Of a DNA stretch of 58,875 nt, positions 29,669 through 40,437 are shown piece after piece. Under the pieces are notes generated by a model. The model did no database searches and was not told where the DNA came from. It saw only the letters and a program-made list of their open reading frames with translations. The translations under genes were made by a program, and so were the position numbers. This stretch comes from Kurthia sibirica. Lineage in GTDB: Bacteria; Bacillota; Bacilli; Bacillales_A; Planococcaceae. Position 1 is the first letter of the stretch; the number at the start of each line of letters is the position of its first letter. The stretch spans positions 1 through 58,875 of the forward strand of contig NZ_QFVR01000023.1 in assembly GCF_003143975.1 (NCBI RefSeq). The letters run 5' to 3'.

Positions 29669-29703
29669 AAACCAATCTAACTTTATGTTAGATTGGTTTT
29701 TTT
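29669..29703 (+). terminator. Terminator of secDF
   Basis: The perfect stem aaaccaatctaac / gttagattggttt is followed by TTTTT. Confidence 0.94.
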
Positions 29704-29832
29704 GTTATATGTCATTATTTTGTATCAAATTTGACTTCAAATCGACATCTAAATAAAATAATATTTAGTAGGTAAAATGATATGATAATATATAGGTAAA
29801 TTTAATTAGTAATCGAAAGAAGGAACAGGTAA

Positions 29833-31584
29833 ATGGGATATAGAAAATGGGGTATGGCGGTAGTTCTATCAATGGTTATAGTAGCGAGCACATCATTTAC
29901 GGTTGAAGCAGCAAAGGCTGATAAAGATGTTATAGTTTTTTATAAAAATGAAGTAGGAAAAAAATTAGCTACTTCACAAGCGCAGTCTAGTGTAAAAAAC
30001 CTAGCACAACTAGATGCTGTAGCAAGTAACTATTCAACAGTAGCACTCGAACGTCTGAAAGCATCAAAAAATATTGATGTCGTGTATCAAGGTAAGGCAA
30101 AACTTCACGCAATGAGCACGCTCAATCCCTTTCCGGCACTCCTGTCGAAAGTACCTTTATGGAACATAAAAATGATTAATGTACAAGAAGCATGGAAACA
30201 GGGTTATACAGGGAAAAATGTGAAAATTGGCATTATCGATTCTGAAATTTCTGCACGTTCAGAATTGAAAATTGTAGGTGGGAAATCATTTATTTCAAGC
30301 GATGGTGTGAAAGATTATGCCGATCATGGCACTTTTGTGGCAGGTATTATTAATGCCAAACCGGCATCAAATTCCAATGTTATGGGGATTGCACCTAGTG
30401 CAGAACTCTACAGTTTAAGCGTCTTAGAAACAGATGGAGCAAGCATTGAGTATATTGTGGCAGCTTTAAATTATGCAATTGAACAAAAATTAGATGTTTT
30501 GAATATATCTTTAGGTATTACGGAAAAAGACCTATTGGAAGATGGTAGTTCTTTAGAAAATAATCCATTAACAATCGCGATAAAAAAAGCACAGGAAGCA
30601 GGTATTACAATTGTAGCGGCAACAGGGAATAATGGCAGTAAATTAGTAGATTTACCAGCAGCTTATGATGGTGTAATTGCCGTTGGTTCGGTGGATGAAG
30701 ATAAAAGTTTATCTGCATTTTCAAATTATGGTTTAAAAGACGCGGTAGTAGCACCAGGTCGTTCGATTGAATCACTGAATTATTTAGGTGGCTTTAAAAC
30801 CAATTCGGGTACATCATTTTCTACGCCACATGTAGTAGGTATGTTAGCAATCCTCAAAGAACAATTCCCATTAGAGAACAGTCTGCAACTTCAGCAGCGA
30901 TTAAAAAAAATGACGCACTCATTAGGTGACTCATTTTTCTTTGGCAATGGATTGATTTATTATCCGAAAGGTGGTCAATTTGAATCGCAACTAATAGAAA
31001 ATCCGCAATCCAAACCAGATGTAATAGAGGTTGAACCAAAGCCGCCTGTCATTAAACCATCTGTTCCAGTGCGAAAATTGAGTCCTGCTGAAAAATTTGT
31101 TAAGAACAATAAAACAAAAATCACGGCTATTATAAAAAAAATGAATGCTAAGAAAACTGTGAAATTTAATACAGAATTTGCGCCGCTTTATACGGTTTAT
31201 AAAGAGTTGACAACAAAACAACAAGCAACTATTCAAAAGTACCGAAAAAATCATGGTGTGACAGTCATTTCTTCTACAACTAAATCTGCGAGAATAAAAG
31301 CAACGAACTTAACATCCATTCAGTCGAAAAAAACATCAACAATCACCTTTTCAACAGCAATCAAAGCATCTTCGATTAAAAAAAGTAACTTTACTGCAAA
31401 TCATGTAGGGAAACAATCAATGGATTTTTCATTTGAACCATCAAAAAATGGGAAAAGTGTGAAAATGAAAACAAAGAAAAAATTAGTGAAGGGTTCTTAT
31501 GTTATTTATATTGATACTGCAAAGTTCCGGACTACAAAAAATAAAGCGGTAAAACCCTATGTAATTAAATACACTGTGAAATAA
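29833..31584 (+). CDS. Secreted subtilisin-family serine protease with C-terminal repeat and Ig-like domains
   Basis: Exported S8 peptidase of 583 residues. A signal peptide (about 1-26, ending VEAA) is followed by a propeptide-like region and a catalytic domain with Asp136 (IGIIDSE), His165 (DHGTFVAG) and Ser328 (GTSFSTPHVVGM), all intact. A proline-rich linker (about 397-415) leads to a helical domain (about 418-475, NNKTKITAIIKKMNAKKTVK) and a lysine-rich beta-sandwich-like tail (about 490-583). No LPXTG or SLH motif is visible, so release or ionic wall binding is likely. It is a paralogue of the next gene. Expression is probably from its own promoter after the secDF terminator. Confidence 0.92.
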   Translation: MGYRKWGMAVVLSMVIVASTSFTVEAAKADKDVIVFYKNEVGKKLATSQAQSSVKNLAQLDAVASNYSTVALERLKASKNIDVVYQGKAKLHAMSTLNPFPALLSKVPLWNIKMINVQEAWKQGYTGKNVKIGIIDSEISARSELKIVGGKSFISSDGVKDYADHGTFVAGIINAKPASNSNVMGIAPSAELYSLSVLETDGASIEYIVAALNYAIEQKLDVLNISLGITEKDLLEDGSSLENNPLTIAIKKAQEAGITIVAATGNNGSKLVDLPAAYDGVIAVGSVDEDKSLSAFSNYGLKDAVVAPGRSIESLNYLGGFKTNSGTSFSTPHVVGMLAILKEQFPLENSLQLQQRLKKMTHSLGDSFFFGNGLIYYPKGGQFESQLIENPQSKPDVIEVEPKPPVIKPSVPVRKLSPAEKFVKNNKTKITAIIKKMNAKKTVKFNTEFAPLYTVYKELTTKQQATIQKYRKNHGVTVISSTTKSARIKATNLTSIQSKKTSTITFSTAIKASSIKKSNFTANHVGKQSMDFSFEPSKNGKSVKMKTKKKLVKGSYVIYIDTAKFRTTKNKAVKPYVIKYTVK

Positions 31585-31588
31585 CCTG

Positions 31589-31631
31589 ACAAGCTCAAAT
31601 GATCTTATTCAATTTGAGCTTGTGTTTTTTT
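31589..31631 (+). terminator. Terminator of the first subtilase gene
   Basis: The perfect arms acaagctcaaat / atttgagcttgt are followed by gttttttt, directly after the stop codon. Confidence 0.93.
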
Positions 31632-31716
31632 AAAACATACTTTACAATAAATAGGTATAACGACATGTTCATGAAATGGGTATATATAATTATTTATCGA
31701 AGGTGGGTAATGACTT

Positions 31717-33060
31717 ATGAATTACAAAAAAATACTTTACAGCTGTATGCTACTATTTATATTTTTATTCATAAATCAGCAATCAGCCAGTGCCCAACAA
31801 GCGACAATTATGTACAGTAATGAAAATGGGAAAAAATTAGCACAGGCAGAAGCAAGTGATATTAAACAACAATTGGTAGAAATCGACAGTTTTATTGGCG
31901 ATTTTTCACAATCCGCTATAAAAAAATTAAAAGCATCAAAAGATATTGCAGTCGTTCATACAGGTGGTTATACACTGAAAATGTCGAATGCCACAACTAA
32001 TATGTCAGATTTAGTAGCTGTAAAACCAGCTTGGAACAATAAAATGATCAATGTTCAAGAAGCATGGAAACAAGGGTATACAGGTAAAAATATTAAAATT
32101 GGTATTATTGATACACCGATTGCAGCCATTCCAGGTATTAAGCTTAGTGCAGAAAAATTCTTTATATCAAAAACATATCCTGCGAAAGCAACAGCACATG
32201 GGACTTTTATAGCGAGTATTATTAATGCACAAACAACAGCAAAGAAAAGTATTAGCGGCATTGCTCCAGCAGCAAAATTATATAGTATTAGTGTCATAAA
32301 TGATCGAGGCGCAGATTTAAATAATGTAATTGCTGGCATAAATTACGCTATTAAGAAAAAATTAGCAATTATTAATTTATCGATTGGTATTAGTAAAGAA
32401 GATTTACTCGGTGCCAATGAAACAATTACAAAAAATCCATTGGCTATTGCGATAAAAAAAGCACAAAAGGCGGGTATTCTTGTCGTAGCAGCGAGCGGTA
32501 ACTATGGTTATGGAGTAGATTATCCAGCTGCCTTCAAAGATGTAATTGCAGTAGGGGCGGTAGAAGCAAATAAAACCATCTCTTACTTCTCCAATATGGG
32601 ACCTGAGGTAACGGTATTAGCGCCAGGAGAAAATATTAAATCTTATAGTTATACGGGTAAAATTATTGGAGGTTCAGGTACTTCTTTTGCTACACCACAT
32701 GTAGTAGGGATGCTTGCTATTTTAAAAGAGCAGTTTCCAAAGGATAGCAATGCTCAACTAACGAAACGTTTAAAGCTTATGACATTGCCTATTAAAGCAC
32801 CAAATTCAACGTATGCGAAGAATATGGGCATCATCCATTACCCACAAGCTGGGAATTTCACCAGCCTGGAAAAAATGGCTAAAGACAAAGCATATATAAC
32901 AAAAAATAAAAAGGAAATCACAATTGTTATTAGTAAAATGCGGGCAGGGAAAAAAGTTAATTATACAAAAGAATACAAACCATTACAAAAAGTATACAAT
33001 GCCCTCAGTACATCACAAAAAACAACGATCAAAACATACAGAAAAAAATATGGCTATTAA
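31717..33060 (+). CDS. Secreted subtilisin-family serine protease, paralogue of the preceding gene
   Basis: Exported S8 peptidase of 447 residues. The signal peptide is about 1-26 (ILYSCMLLFIFLFINQQSASA). Catalytic residues Asp132 (IGIIDTP), His161 (AHGTFIAS) and Ser323 (GTSFATPHVVGM) are present. The motif INVQEAWKQGYTGKN is identical in both paralogues. The C-terminus keeps the helical domain (about 385-446) but lacks the proline linker and the beta-sandwich tail of its neighbour, so it is a shortened copy. An AAGGTGG lies about 10 bases before the ATG. The two genes interrupt the secDF-yrvD order of B. subtilis. Confidence 0.92.
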   Translation: MNYKKILYSCMLLFIFLFINQQSASAQQATIMYSNENGKKLAQAEASDIKQQLVEIDSFIGDFSQSAIKKLKASKDIAVVHTGGYTLKMSNATTNMSDLVAVKPAWNNKMINVQEAWKQGYTGKNIKIGIIDTPIAAIPGIKLSAEKFFISKTYPAKATAHGTFIASIINAQTTAKKSISGIAPAAKLYSISVINDRGADLNNVIAGINYAIKKKLAIINLSIGISKEDLLGANETITKNPLAIAIKKAQKAGILVVAASGNYGYGVDYPAAFKDVIAVGAVEANKTISYFSNMGPEVTVLAPGENIKSYSYTGKIIGGSGTSFATPHVVGMLAILKEQFPKDSNAQLTKRLKLMTLPIKAPNSTYAKNMGIIHYPQAGNFTSLEKMAKDKAYITKNKKEITIVISKMRAGKKVNYTKEYKPLQKVYNALSTSQKTTIKTYRKKYGY

Positions 33061-33124
33061 ATTGGCTGAAATAATCTTCTATAAGTAGGGAATTTGGATA
33101 AAACTCATATTCTTCTTATAGGGG

Positions 33125-33277
33125 ATTTTTATTTTACTACCAATCGGTATCTGCTTCTTGCTGATCTATAGTAGCATTATGGACATACTTGGCAATATCT
33201 CGCTTGTTAAGATGGATTTTGCATCTGTCAAGACACCGAATGCAATGATGTCCTTTTACATAAAAAATAAAAAGTAG
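33125..33277 (+). other. Short open frame directly before the prepilin peptidase gene, start unclear
   Basis: The frame has 50 sense codons and ends TAG just 8 bases before the TTG start of the next gene. It begins with a hydrophobic stretch (FILLPIGICFLLIYSSI) and ends with KTPNAMMSFYIKNKK. Its only ATG starts (33178 onward) would give 32 residues, and no Shine-Dalgarno is seen. It could be a decayed gene, a leader peptide, or chance. I cannot choose. Confidence 0.25.
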
Positions 33278-33285
33278 GGAAAAAA

Positions 33286-34029
33286 TTGACGATAATCTTT
33301 AGTATATTTATATTTTCCTTTGGTTTAGTGCTTGGTTCTTTTTACAATGTAGTTGGCAGTCGCCTGCCTAAAGGTGAATCGATTATGTCGCCGCCTTCGC
33401 ATTGTGAAAATTGTCATCATCAGTTGAGTGCGTGGGAGTTGATACCGGTAATTAGCTATATTTTCTTATGCGGTGCATGCCGTAAGTGCAAAAGAAAATA
33501 TGGTGTATTCCATCCCATCATGGAATTGTTAACAGCGGTGTTATTTGTCATAGCTTATTTATGTTTTGATTTTTCGACTGAACTGCTGATTGCTTGGTTA
33601 TTCATTTCATTATTTACTATTATTGTAGTATCAGATATTTGCTATATGATTATCCAAGATAAAATTTTAGTAGCATTTGGGATTCCACTGACATTCTTAC
33701 GCGTTCTTACACCGCTTGAGCCCTGGTGGGATATGCTAGTTGGTGGTCTATTTGGTTTTGGTTTATTTTTACTCATCGCTATTATGTCAAAAGGTGGTAT
33801 GGGTGGTGGCGATATTAAATTGTATTTGATTATTGGGCTCGTTCTCGGTTTTAAATTAACGTTCATATCAATCATATTGGCAGCGTTTATTGGTTTATTC
33901 GTCGCAATTGTAACACGCACTAAAAAAGGACAACCTCTTCCATTTGCTCCATCCATTGCAGTCGGTAGTTTACTCAGCTATTTTTATGGTTCCGAGCTCT
34001 TTAATCTATATTTGCGATTATTACTATAA
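33286..34029 (+). CDS. comC: Prepilin peptidase (type IV leader peptidase)
   Basis: Membrane aspartyl protease of 247 residues, A24 family, that cleaves and N-methylates type IV prepilins and ComG pseudopilins. The N-terminal domain carries the zinc-type cysteines CENC and CRKC (about 40-43 and 63-69). The catalytic aspartates are in VVSDICYMIIQD (about 112-115) and the GGGD motif (about 174-177). There are about seven hydrophobic helices. In B. subtilis comC sits after folC; here it has moved 27 kb downstream, beside subtilases. The start is TTG with only a weak GGGA before it, possibly coupled to the short frame upstream. Confidence 0.93.
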   Translation: MTIIFSIFIFSFGLVLGSFYNVVGSRLPKGESIMSPPSHCENCHHQLSAWELIPVISYIFLCGACRKCKRKYGVFHPIMELLTAVLFVIAYLCFDFSTELLIAWLFISLFTIIVVSDICYMIIQDKILVAFGIPLTFLRVLTPLEPWWDMLVGGLFGFGLFLLIAIMSKGGMGGGDIKLYLIIGLVLGFKLTFISIILAAFIGLFVAIVTRTKKGQPLPFAPSIAVGSLLSYFYGSELFNLYLRLLL

Positions 34030-34094
34030 TGGTTATATTTTTTCAAGCATAGGGTACATCTAATAAAGACAGTAAATGGACTAGGAGGGATATG

Positions 34095-34409
34095 ATGAAA
34101 GCGCAGTGGTGGTTACTAATTGGACTTATATTTGCTATTATCGTCGCAATATTTGCAGTCGTGAATGACAAGAAAGTACCCGTTAATTACGTTTTTGGTG
34201 AGGCACAATGGCCACTTGTACTCGTGATCATTGGTGCAGCTTTACTGGGTGCCTTGTTAAGTATTTCCTTTGCAACGTATAAAATACTGAGCAAAAGTCT
34301 TGAACTCAAACAAGTGAAAAAAGAATTACATGTCTTGCAACAGAAATTCGCTGAACAAACGACTGAACCGATGAAACCTTTAAAAGAGAAGCCATCGGAG
34401 GAACAGTAA
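34095..34409 (+). CDS. LapA-like membrane protein (YrvD, DUF1049)
   Basis: Protein of 104 residues with two transmembrane helices (about 5-24 and 40-62) and a cytoplasmic, lysine-rich coiled-coil tail. It is typical of the LapA/DUF1049 family and lies just before recJ, as yrvD does in B. subtilis. Function in Firmicutes is unknown. I chose the second ATG (34095), since GGAGGGA ends only 1 base before the first one at 34092. Confidence 0.88.
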   Translation: MKAQWWLLIGLIFAIIVAIFAVVNDKKVPVNYVFGEAQWPLVLVIIGAALLGALLSISFATYKILSKSLELKQVKKELHVLQQKFAEQTTEPMKPLKEKPSEEQ

Positions 34410-34415
34410 CATACT

Positions 34416-34448
34416 AGCTCGCAGACTCTAGTCATCTGCGGGCTTTTT
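34416..34448 (+). terminator. Terminator after the LapA-like gene
   Basis: The stem agctcgcaga / tctgcgggct with one G-U pair is followed by TTTTT. Confidence 0.88.
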
Positions 34449-34526
34449 ATCGTCTATTATCAGGTGGAAAACTAAGCAAAAAGACTTCAGATTAGTTATA
34501 CTATAAGCTATAAGGAAGTGACTGAT

Positions 34527-36866
34527 TTGACGACTAAAAGATGGGAAATAACCAATCCAGATGAAACAAAGGTGCAAGCAGTACAACAAGCTCTTGCCAT
34601 TTCACAAATTGCTGCAAAAATATTAGTAGCAAGAGGGCTTGATACGCCAGAATTAGCTAAAGCATTTTTACATATAGATGAAAATGCCCTTCATGATCCT
34701 TTTTTGATGTATGGAATGGAGGCAGCTGTTGAGCGGATTCATAGAGCAGTTGCTGAAAAAGAAAAAATCGTCGTTTATGGTGATTATGATGCCGATGGGA
34801 TTACAAGTTCAACAGTTTTAAAATCAGCGTTAATCGATTTAGGAGCGGATGTGCACCATGTAATACCGAATCGTTTTATTGATGGCTACGGTCCCTCAGA
34901 GCGCTTATTTAAAGAGTTTGCAGAAGAAGGTTATCATCTAATCATTACCGTTGATAACGGCATCGCCGGCAATGGACCGATTGACGTAGCGAAGGCTCTA
35001 GGTGTAGACGTGATCGTCACAGATCATCATGAAGCGGGTGCTGAGTTGCCAAATGCGGATATTATTATTCATCCACGTCATCCTGAAGGCAATTATCCAT
35101 TCGGAGAATTAGCAGGTGTCGGAGTTGCTTTTAAGTTAGCGCAAGCTCTATTAGGTAAATTTCCAGAGCATTTATTGGAGTTTGTTGCCATAGGAACAAT
35201 TGCAGATTTAGTACCGCTTGTTGATGAAAATCGTTATTTAGTAAAAGCTGGTTTAAAACGTTTAACAACTACAACGAATATTGCGTTGCAAGCATTGGCG
35301 AAAATAGCTGGAACGGAACTATCGGACATTACAGAAGAGACGGTAGGTTTTTCGTTTGGTCCACGACTCAATGCACTTGGTCGATTAGGGGATGCTGCAC
35401 CAGCAGTTGATTTTATGCTCAACGATCATATAGAAGAAGCAGCAGCAATGGCAACAATGCTTAACGACAAAAATAAAGAGCGCCAAAAAATTGTTGCGGA
35501 CCTTACACAACAAGCAATTGACATGGTAGAAAATATCGCTGAAATTCGTGATGCACAGGTATTGGTCGTTGCTGAAGAGGGATGGAATGCAGGTGTCGTT
35601 GGTATCGTGGCTTCACGCCTAGTTGAAAAATATTACAAACCGACAATCGTTTTAGGTATAGATATTGAAAAGGGAATTGCTAAAGGTTCAGCACGCAGTA
35701 TTGAAGGTTTTAATATGTATAAGGAATTGGATACTTGCCGCGATGTGATGATAGCATTTGGTGGTCATCCAATGGCAGCAGGTATGACATTAGAGATGGA
35801 AAATGTCGATGAATTACGCAATCGATTACATGCGCAATCATTGCTTAGTTTATCACCGGAAGATTTAATACCGGTGGTGAAGATTGATCTCCCTATTACC
35901 GTTGATGAAATCAATGTTGATGCAATTGATGATATTCGTAAACTTGCACCATTCGGCAGTCAGTTTGCCAAGCCACAATATGGCATTTTAAATACGCAAA
36001 TCAAGTCGATGCGTAAAATCGGTGCTAATGAAGATCATGTGAAAATGGAATTGAGCAATGGTGGTAATACGCTGGATGCAATCGGTTTCCACAAAGGATT
36101 TATGGCCGATGAATTGACACAGGGTATCGACGTCTCTTTTACAGGTGATCTACAAATTAATGAATGGAATGGTAATCGAAAACCACAACTTTTAATAAAT
36201 GATGTCAAAACAGAGCAATGGCAACTTTTTGATATTCGTGGGGGCAATAAAATTTCAAAATGGCTACAAAAAATTCCAATGGATTCAACCACATTCGTCG
36301 CTTTCAAAAAAGAAACAGTCGATTATTTTTCTTCATTAATCCCGAAGGAAATTCAACTATATGATGAAAAAGCTTCAAAAGATGATTATTTTTCATTTGT
36401 TGTATTACTTGATTTACCACAAAGCGCGGAGCAACTCCAAACGATGTTGGCACTTGTTGAACCAAGTCGTATTTATGCCCATTTCTTCGTTGCCAACTCG
36501 CATCTTTTTGATGGTTTACCTACGCGAGAACAGTTTATTTGGTATTATAGTTTCTTAAAACAACGCAAAGAATTTCATTTACGTCACCATTTAAATGATT
36601 TAGCAAAACATAAAGGTTGGAGTCGTGCAATGCTGATTTTTATGACACAGGTGTTTTTTGAACTGAAGTTTGTTACAATAGAGAACGGACTTGCAAAAAT
36701 AGTAGAAAATCCACAAAAGCGTGAAATTACTTCGGCTGAGATTTATATAGAACGCACGGAACAAGTGGCTTTAGAACAAAAACTATTGTATGCCAAATAT
36801 ACAGATTTAAGACGGTGGTTTGAGGAGTGCTTGCAACCTCAAACAGTTTCTGAGGAGGAACTATAG
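34527..36866 (+). CDS. recJ: Single-stranded-DNA-specific exonuclease RecJ
   Basis: 5'-3' exonuclease of 779 residues used in recombination and repair. DHH-family motifs are clear: [12 protein letters not shown] (about 85-96) and [11 protein letters not shown] (about 160-170). The DHHA1 domain has the [10 protein letters not shown] motif (about 413-422), followed by an OB domain and the C-terminal extension seen in Bacillus RecJ. I chose the TTG at 34527, 8 bases after AAGGAAG. The GTG at 34518 overlaps that ribosome-binding site. Confidence 0.96.
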   Translation: MTTKRWEITNPDETKVQAVQQALAISQIAAKILVARGLDTPELAKAFLHIDENALHDPFLMYGMEAAVERIHRAVAEKEKIVVYGDYDADGITSSTVLKSALIDLGADVHHVIPNRFIDGYGPSERLFKEFAEEGYHLIITVDNGIAGNGPIDVAKALGVDVIVTDHHEAGAELPNADIIIHPRHPEGNYPFGELAGVGVAFKLAQALLGKFPEHLLEFVAIGTIADLVPLVDENRYLVKAGLKRLTTTTNIALQALAKIAGTELSDITEETVGFSFGPRLNALGRLGDAAPAVDFMLNDHIEEAAAMATMLNDKNKERQKIVADLTQQAIDMVENIAEIRDAQVLVVAEEGWNAGVVGIVASRLVEKYYKPTIVLGIDIEKGIAKGSARSIEGFNMYKELDTCRDVMIAFGGHPMAAGMTLEMENVDELRNRLHAQSLLSLSPEDLIPVVKIDLPITVDEINVDAIDDIRKLAPFGSQFAKPQYGILNTQIKSMRKIGANEDHVKMELSNGGNTLDAIGFHKGFMADELTQGIDVSFTGDLQINEWNGNRKPQLLINDVKTEQWQLFDIRGGNKISKWLQKIPMDSTTFVAFKKETVDYFSSLIPKEIQLYDEKASKDDYFSFVVLLDLPQSAEQLQTMLALVEPSRIYAHFFVANSHLFDGLPTREQFIWYYSFLKQRKEFHLRHHLNDLAKHKGWSRAMLIFMTQVFFELKFVTIENGLAKIVENPQKREITSAEIYIERTEQVALEQKLLYAKYTDLRRWFEECLQPQTVSEEEL

Positions 36867-36868
36867 AA

Positions 36869-37381
36869 ATGGATTTAAAACAATATGTAACAATCGTAGA
36901 AGACTGGCCAAAAAAAGGTATTTCATTTAAAGATATTACGACTATTATGGATAATGGCCCTGCATACAAATATGCAACAGATCAAATCGTACAATATGCT
37001 AAACAGGTTGGAGCAGAATTGATTGTTGGACCTGAAGCACGCGGTTTTATTACAGGTTGCCCAGTTGCCTATGCCTTAGAAGTCGGCTTTGCGCCAGTTC
37101 GTAAACCAGGAAAATTACCTCGCGAGGTTATTTCTCAGGAGTATGCACTTGAGTATGGTACAAATACATTAACTATGCATAAAGACGCTGTTAAAGCAGG
37201 TCAAAAAGTGTTAATCGTTGATGATTTACTTGCTACAGGTGGTACGGTTGAAGCATCGATTAAATTGATTGAAGAATTAGGCGGCGAAGTGGTTGGCTGT
37301 GCATTCTTAATCGAACTTGATGATTTAAAAGGTCGCGAAAAAATCGCTGGCTACGACATCTTTACATTAATGAATTATTAA
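36869..37381 (+). CDS. apt: Adenine phosphoribosyltransferase
   Basis: Purine salvage enzyme of 170 residues making AMP from adenine and PRPP. The PRPP-binding loop [16 protein letters not shown] lies at about residues 112-127. The N-terminus [13 protein letters not shown] is typical Apt. It follows recJ after 2 bases with GAGGAGGA as ribosome-binding site, the recJ-apt-relA order of B. subtilis. Confidence 0.98.
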   Translation: MDLKQYVTIVEDWPKKGISFKDITTIMDNGPAYKYATDQIVQYAKQVGAELIVGPEARGFITGCPVAYALEVGFAPVRKPGKLPREVISQEYALEYGTNTLTMHKDAVKAGQKVLIVDDLLATGGTVEASIKLIEELGGEVVGCAFLIELDDLKGREKIAGYDIFTLMNY

Positions 37382-37422
37382 TAAGGATGATTTTTTCATA
37401 ATCCGTCTAACTATATACGGTG

Positions 37423-37469
37423 CTGCAGCTAATAAACACGTTATATGTGTTGCTAGTTGCAGTTTTTTT
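37423..37469 (+). terminator. Terminator of recJ-apt
   Basis: The arms ctgcagctaataaacac / gtgttgctagttgcag around ttatat are followed by seven T residues. Confidence 0.87.
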
Positions 37470-37631
37470 ATGTGTATTTTGTCATAAATATTTGGCTGAT
37501 TATGAACTTTTATATAAATTTCGTGAGATATAATGGAAAAAAAAGCTGTAAACCTTTACAAGTAGGGTCATAGAATTATACAATTACTCTTATATCTAAT
37601 CGGTAAATTTATGAAATAGGGTGAGCTTAAC

Positions 37632-39827
37632 ATGGCGAAAGATCGAGTGATGACAGTTGAAGAAGTTTTCGAAACGCTTGCTTCATATATGAACAAAGAA
37701 CATGTGGAATTTGTAAAAAGAGCATATGATTTAGCTGAAGAAGCACATAAGGAACAATTCCGTAGTTCTGGTGAGCCATATATTTTGCATCCGATTCAAG
37801 TGGCGGGCATTTTAGCAGAGCTTCAAATGGACCCTGAAACTGTTTCTGCGGGTTTTTTACATGATGTAGTAGAAGATACAGACTATACACGTGAAGATCT
37901 CGTAGACCACTTTGGAGAAGAAGTGGCGATGCTCGTTGATGGCGTGACTAAGCTTGGTAAAATTAAATATAAATCAAAAAAAGAGCAACAGGCGGAAAAT
38001 CACCGTAAAATGTTCGTAGCAATGGCTCAAGATATACGTGTTATCCTCATTAAACTAGCGGATAGATTGCATAATATGCGTACATTAAAACATCTACCTA
38101 TCGAAAAACAAAGACGTATTTCCAAAGAAACATTAGAAATATTTGCACCATTAGCCCATCGCCTAGGTATTTCAGCGATAAAATGGGAGCTTGAAGATAC
38201 AGCGTTACGCTATTTAAATCCGCAACAATACTATCGAATCGTGAATCTTATGAAGCGGAAAAGAGTTGAGCGTGAGGCTTATTTAAATTCGGTCATGGTG
38301 GAGATCAATCATCAGCTAGATGATATCCATATCGATGCCGAATTAAATGGCAGACCCAAGCATATTTATAGTATTTACCGCAAAATGGAAATGCAAAATA
38401 AACAATTTAATGAAATTTATGATTTATTGGCAGTACGAATCATTGTTGATAGTATTAAAGATTGTTATGCTGCGCTTGGTATTGTCCATACATTATGGAA
38501 ACCGATGCCAGGAAGATTCAAAGACTATATCGCTATGCCAAAACAGAATCTTTATCAGTCGCTACATACTACAGTTATTGGACCGTATGGCGATCCACTA
38601 GAGATTCAAATCCGCACAATGGAGATGCACAATATAGCAGAGTATGGTGTCGCGGCACATTGGGCATATAAAGAAGGCAAAACCATTCAAAAAGAATCGA
38701 CGGATGTCGACAGCAAACTCTCGTGGTTCAGAGAGATTTTAGAGTTTCAGAATGAATCTTCAGATGCTGAAGAATTCATGGAATCATTAAAATTCGACTT
38801 ATTTTCCGATATGGTCTACGTATTTTCACCAAAAGGAGATGTCCTAGAACTTCCCGCTGGCTCCGTACCAATCGATTTTGCCTATCGCGTCCATTCGGAA
38901 ATTGGTAACAAAACAATTGGTGCGAAGGTTAATGGGAAAATGGTGCCGCTTGATACGCCATTAAATACCGGTGATATCGTGGAAATTATGACATCCAAAC
39001 AATCCTTTGGTCCTTCGCATGATTGGCTTAAAATCGCGCAGTCTTCACAAGCAAAACATAAGATTAAACAGTTTTTCAAAAAACAATCACGTGAAGATAA
39101 TGAAGATAAAGGTCGCCGTTTAATAGAAGAGGAAATTAAAGCACAGGGCTTTGATGCTAAGGAAGTACTGACTGCGGAAAATTTCAAACGCGTTTGTGAA
39201 AAACTCAATTATGCTAATGAAGAGGATCTAGTTGCTGCGGTTGGTTTTAATGGCATGACCGCTCTACAAGTTGTCAATCGACTTGCTGAGAAAATTCGCA
39301 AACAGCGTGACCATGAAGAACAACTTGAAAAAATCACGAAAGAAATGAGTACACCAACGGATACAAAACCAACGGAAACAGGCGTTGTCGTAAAAGGACT
39401 TGATAATTTATTAATCCGCTTGTCTAGATGCTGTCGTCCTGTTCCAGGTGATGAAATCGTCGGTTTTATTACGAAAGGAAGAGGCGTGTCAGTTCATAGA
39501 GCAGATTGCCCAAATGTGAGTACATCCGAGGAAAAAGAACGTTTAATCGATGTTGAATGGAGCCAAAATCTGGAACAGAATACAAAACTATATTCTGTTG
39601 ATATTGAAGTAACCGGTTATGATCGCTCTGGTTTAATCGCGGAAGTTATGGCAGTTATAGCTGAGACAAAAACTTCAATTAACGCTGTAAATGCACGTGC
39701 TAATCGTGATAAACTAGCAACGATATTATTGACGCTTCAAATTCGTGATATTCCTCATATGTTAAAAGTAGTCGATCGTATAAAATCTATACCTGATGTA
39801 TATTCTGTTCAACGTGTCAACAATTAA
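37632..39827 (+). CDS. relA: GTP pyrophosphokinase / (p)ppGpp synthetase-hydrolase
   Basis: Bifunctional Rel enzyme of 731 residues controlling the stringent response. The N-terminal HD hydrolase domain has HPIQVAGIL and [12 protein letters not shown] (His-Asp at about 77-78). The synthetase domain includes [13 protein letters not shown] (about 241-253) and [13 protein letters not shown]. Then come the TGS domain (about 395-455, [12 protein letters not shown]), a conserved [14 protein letters not shown] segment and the C-terminal ACT domain (about 656-728). An AGGGTGAG precedes the ATG. Its operon partner is dtd. Confidence 0.98.
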   Translation: MAKDRVMTVEEVFETLASYMNKEHVEFVKRAYDLAEEAHKEQFRSSGEPYILHPIQVAGILAELQMDPETVSAGFLHDVVEDTDYTREDLVDHFGEEVAMLVDGVTKLGKIKYKSKKEQQAENHRKMFVAMAQDIRVILIKLADRLHNMRTLKHLPIEKQRRISKETLEIFAPLAHRLGISAIKWELEDTALRYLNPQQYYRIVNLMKRKRVEREAYLNSVMVEINHQLDDIHIDAELNGRPKHIYSIYRKMEMQNKQFNEIYDLLAVRIIVDSIKDCYAALGIVHTLWKPMPGRFKDYIAMPKQNLYQSLHTTVIGPYGDPLEIQIRTMEMHNIAEYGVAAHWAYKEGKTIQKESTDVDSKLSWFREILEFQNESSDAEEFMESLKFDLFSDMVYVFSPKGDVLELPAGSVPIDFAYRVHSEIGNKTIGAKVNGKMVPLDTPLNTGDIVEIMTSKQSFGPSHDWLKIAQSSQAKHKIKQFFKKQSREDNEDKGRRLIEEEIKAQGFDAKEVLTAENFKRVCEKLNYANEEDLVAAVGFNGMTALQVVNRLAEKIRKQRDHEEQLEKITKEMSTPTDTKPTETGVVVKGLDNLLIRLSRCCRPVPGDEIVGFITKGRGVSVHRADCPNVSTSEEKERLIDVEWSQNLEQNTKLYSVDIEVTGYDRSGLIAEVMAVIAETKTSINAVNARANRDKLATILLTLQIRDIPHMLKVVDRIKSIPDVYSVQRVNN

Positions 39828-39843
39828 TTAGGAGTGTTTTACT

Positions 39844-40281
39844 GTGAAAATCGTTTTACAAAAAGCAAAAACAGCCTCGGTAACAGTCGACGGAAAAGTA
39901 GTCGGTTCAATCGATAAAGGTTATGTACTACTTGTTGGTATTACACATGGTGATACAGAAGAAATGGCAAAAAATTTAGCCAATAAAATCGTGAAAATGC
40001 GTATTTGGGAAGATGAAGCAGGCAAAATGAATGACTCCATTGTCGAACATGCGGGTAGCATTCTCTCTGTGTCACAATTCACACTCTATGCCAATACGAA
40101 AAAAGGGAACCGTCCAAGTTTTACCGACGCAGCCCACCCCGATCTTGCTGAGCCGCTTTGGCAGTACTTCAATAACTGTCTAACTGAATGCGGTCTTCAA
40201 GTTGAAACAGGTATCTTCGGCGCAATGATGGACGTTCAATTTACCAATATTGGACCAACGACAATCCAACTAGAAGCATAA
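39844..40281 (+). CDS. dtd: D-aminoacyl-tRNA deacylase
   Basis: Chiral proofreading enzyme of 145 residues that removes D-amino acids and glycine mischarged on tRNA. The catalytic SVSQFTLYA motif (about 78-86) and the cross-subunit Gly-cisPro region (here NRPSFTDAA, about 92-100; the usual GxxPxF) are present. The start is GTG, preceded by TTAGGAG. It follows relA after 16 bases, as in B. subtilis. Confidence 0.97.
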   Translation: MKIVLQKAKTASVTVDGKVVGSIDKGYVLLVGITHGDTEEMAKNLANKIVKMRIWEDEAGKMNDSIVEHAGSILSVSQFTLYANTKKGNRPSFTDAAHPDLAEPLWQYFNNCLTECGLQVETGIFGAMMDVQFTNIGPTTIQLEA

Positions 40282-40311
40282 AAAGGTTACGCCTTGTGGC
40301 GTAACCTTTTT
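40280..40311 (+). terminator. Terminator of relA-dtd
   Basis: The perfect stem aaaaggttacgcc / ggcgtaacctttt is located at the dtd stop. Confidence 0.93.
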
Positions 40312-40386
40312 ATATGCATGCTTATTGCTCAAATGATAAGTAATATTTGTCTACTTTAAAATCATGTGTACGCCATAATGCGCTAA

Positions 40387-40415
40387 TGCATCACATGAAA
40401 ATGAAGAATTCAGCC
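40387..40415. repeat. Left copy of a 29-bp direct repeat flanking the tandem array
   Basis: It matches 40633-40661 at 26 of 29 positions (core catcacatgaaaa-gaagaattcag). The pair brackets the 21-bp array at a distance of 22 and 58 bases. Confidence 0.8.
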
Positions 40416-40437
40416 GCAAACAGAGGGAGTAAGCACT

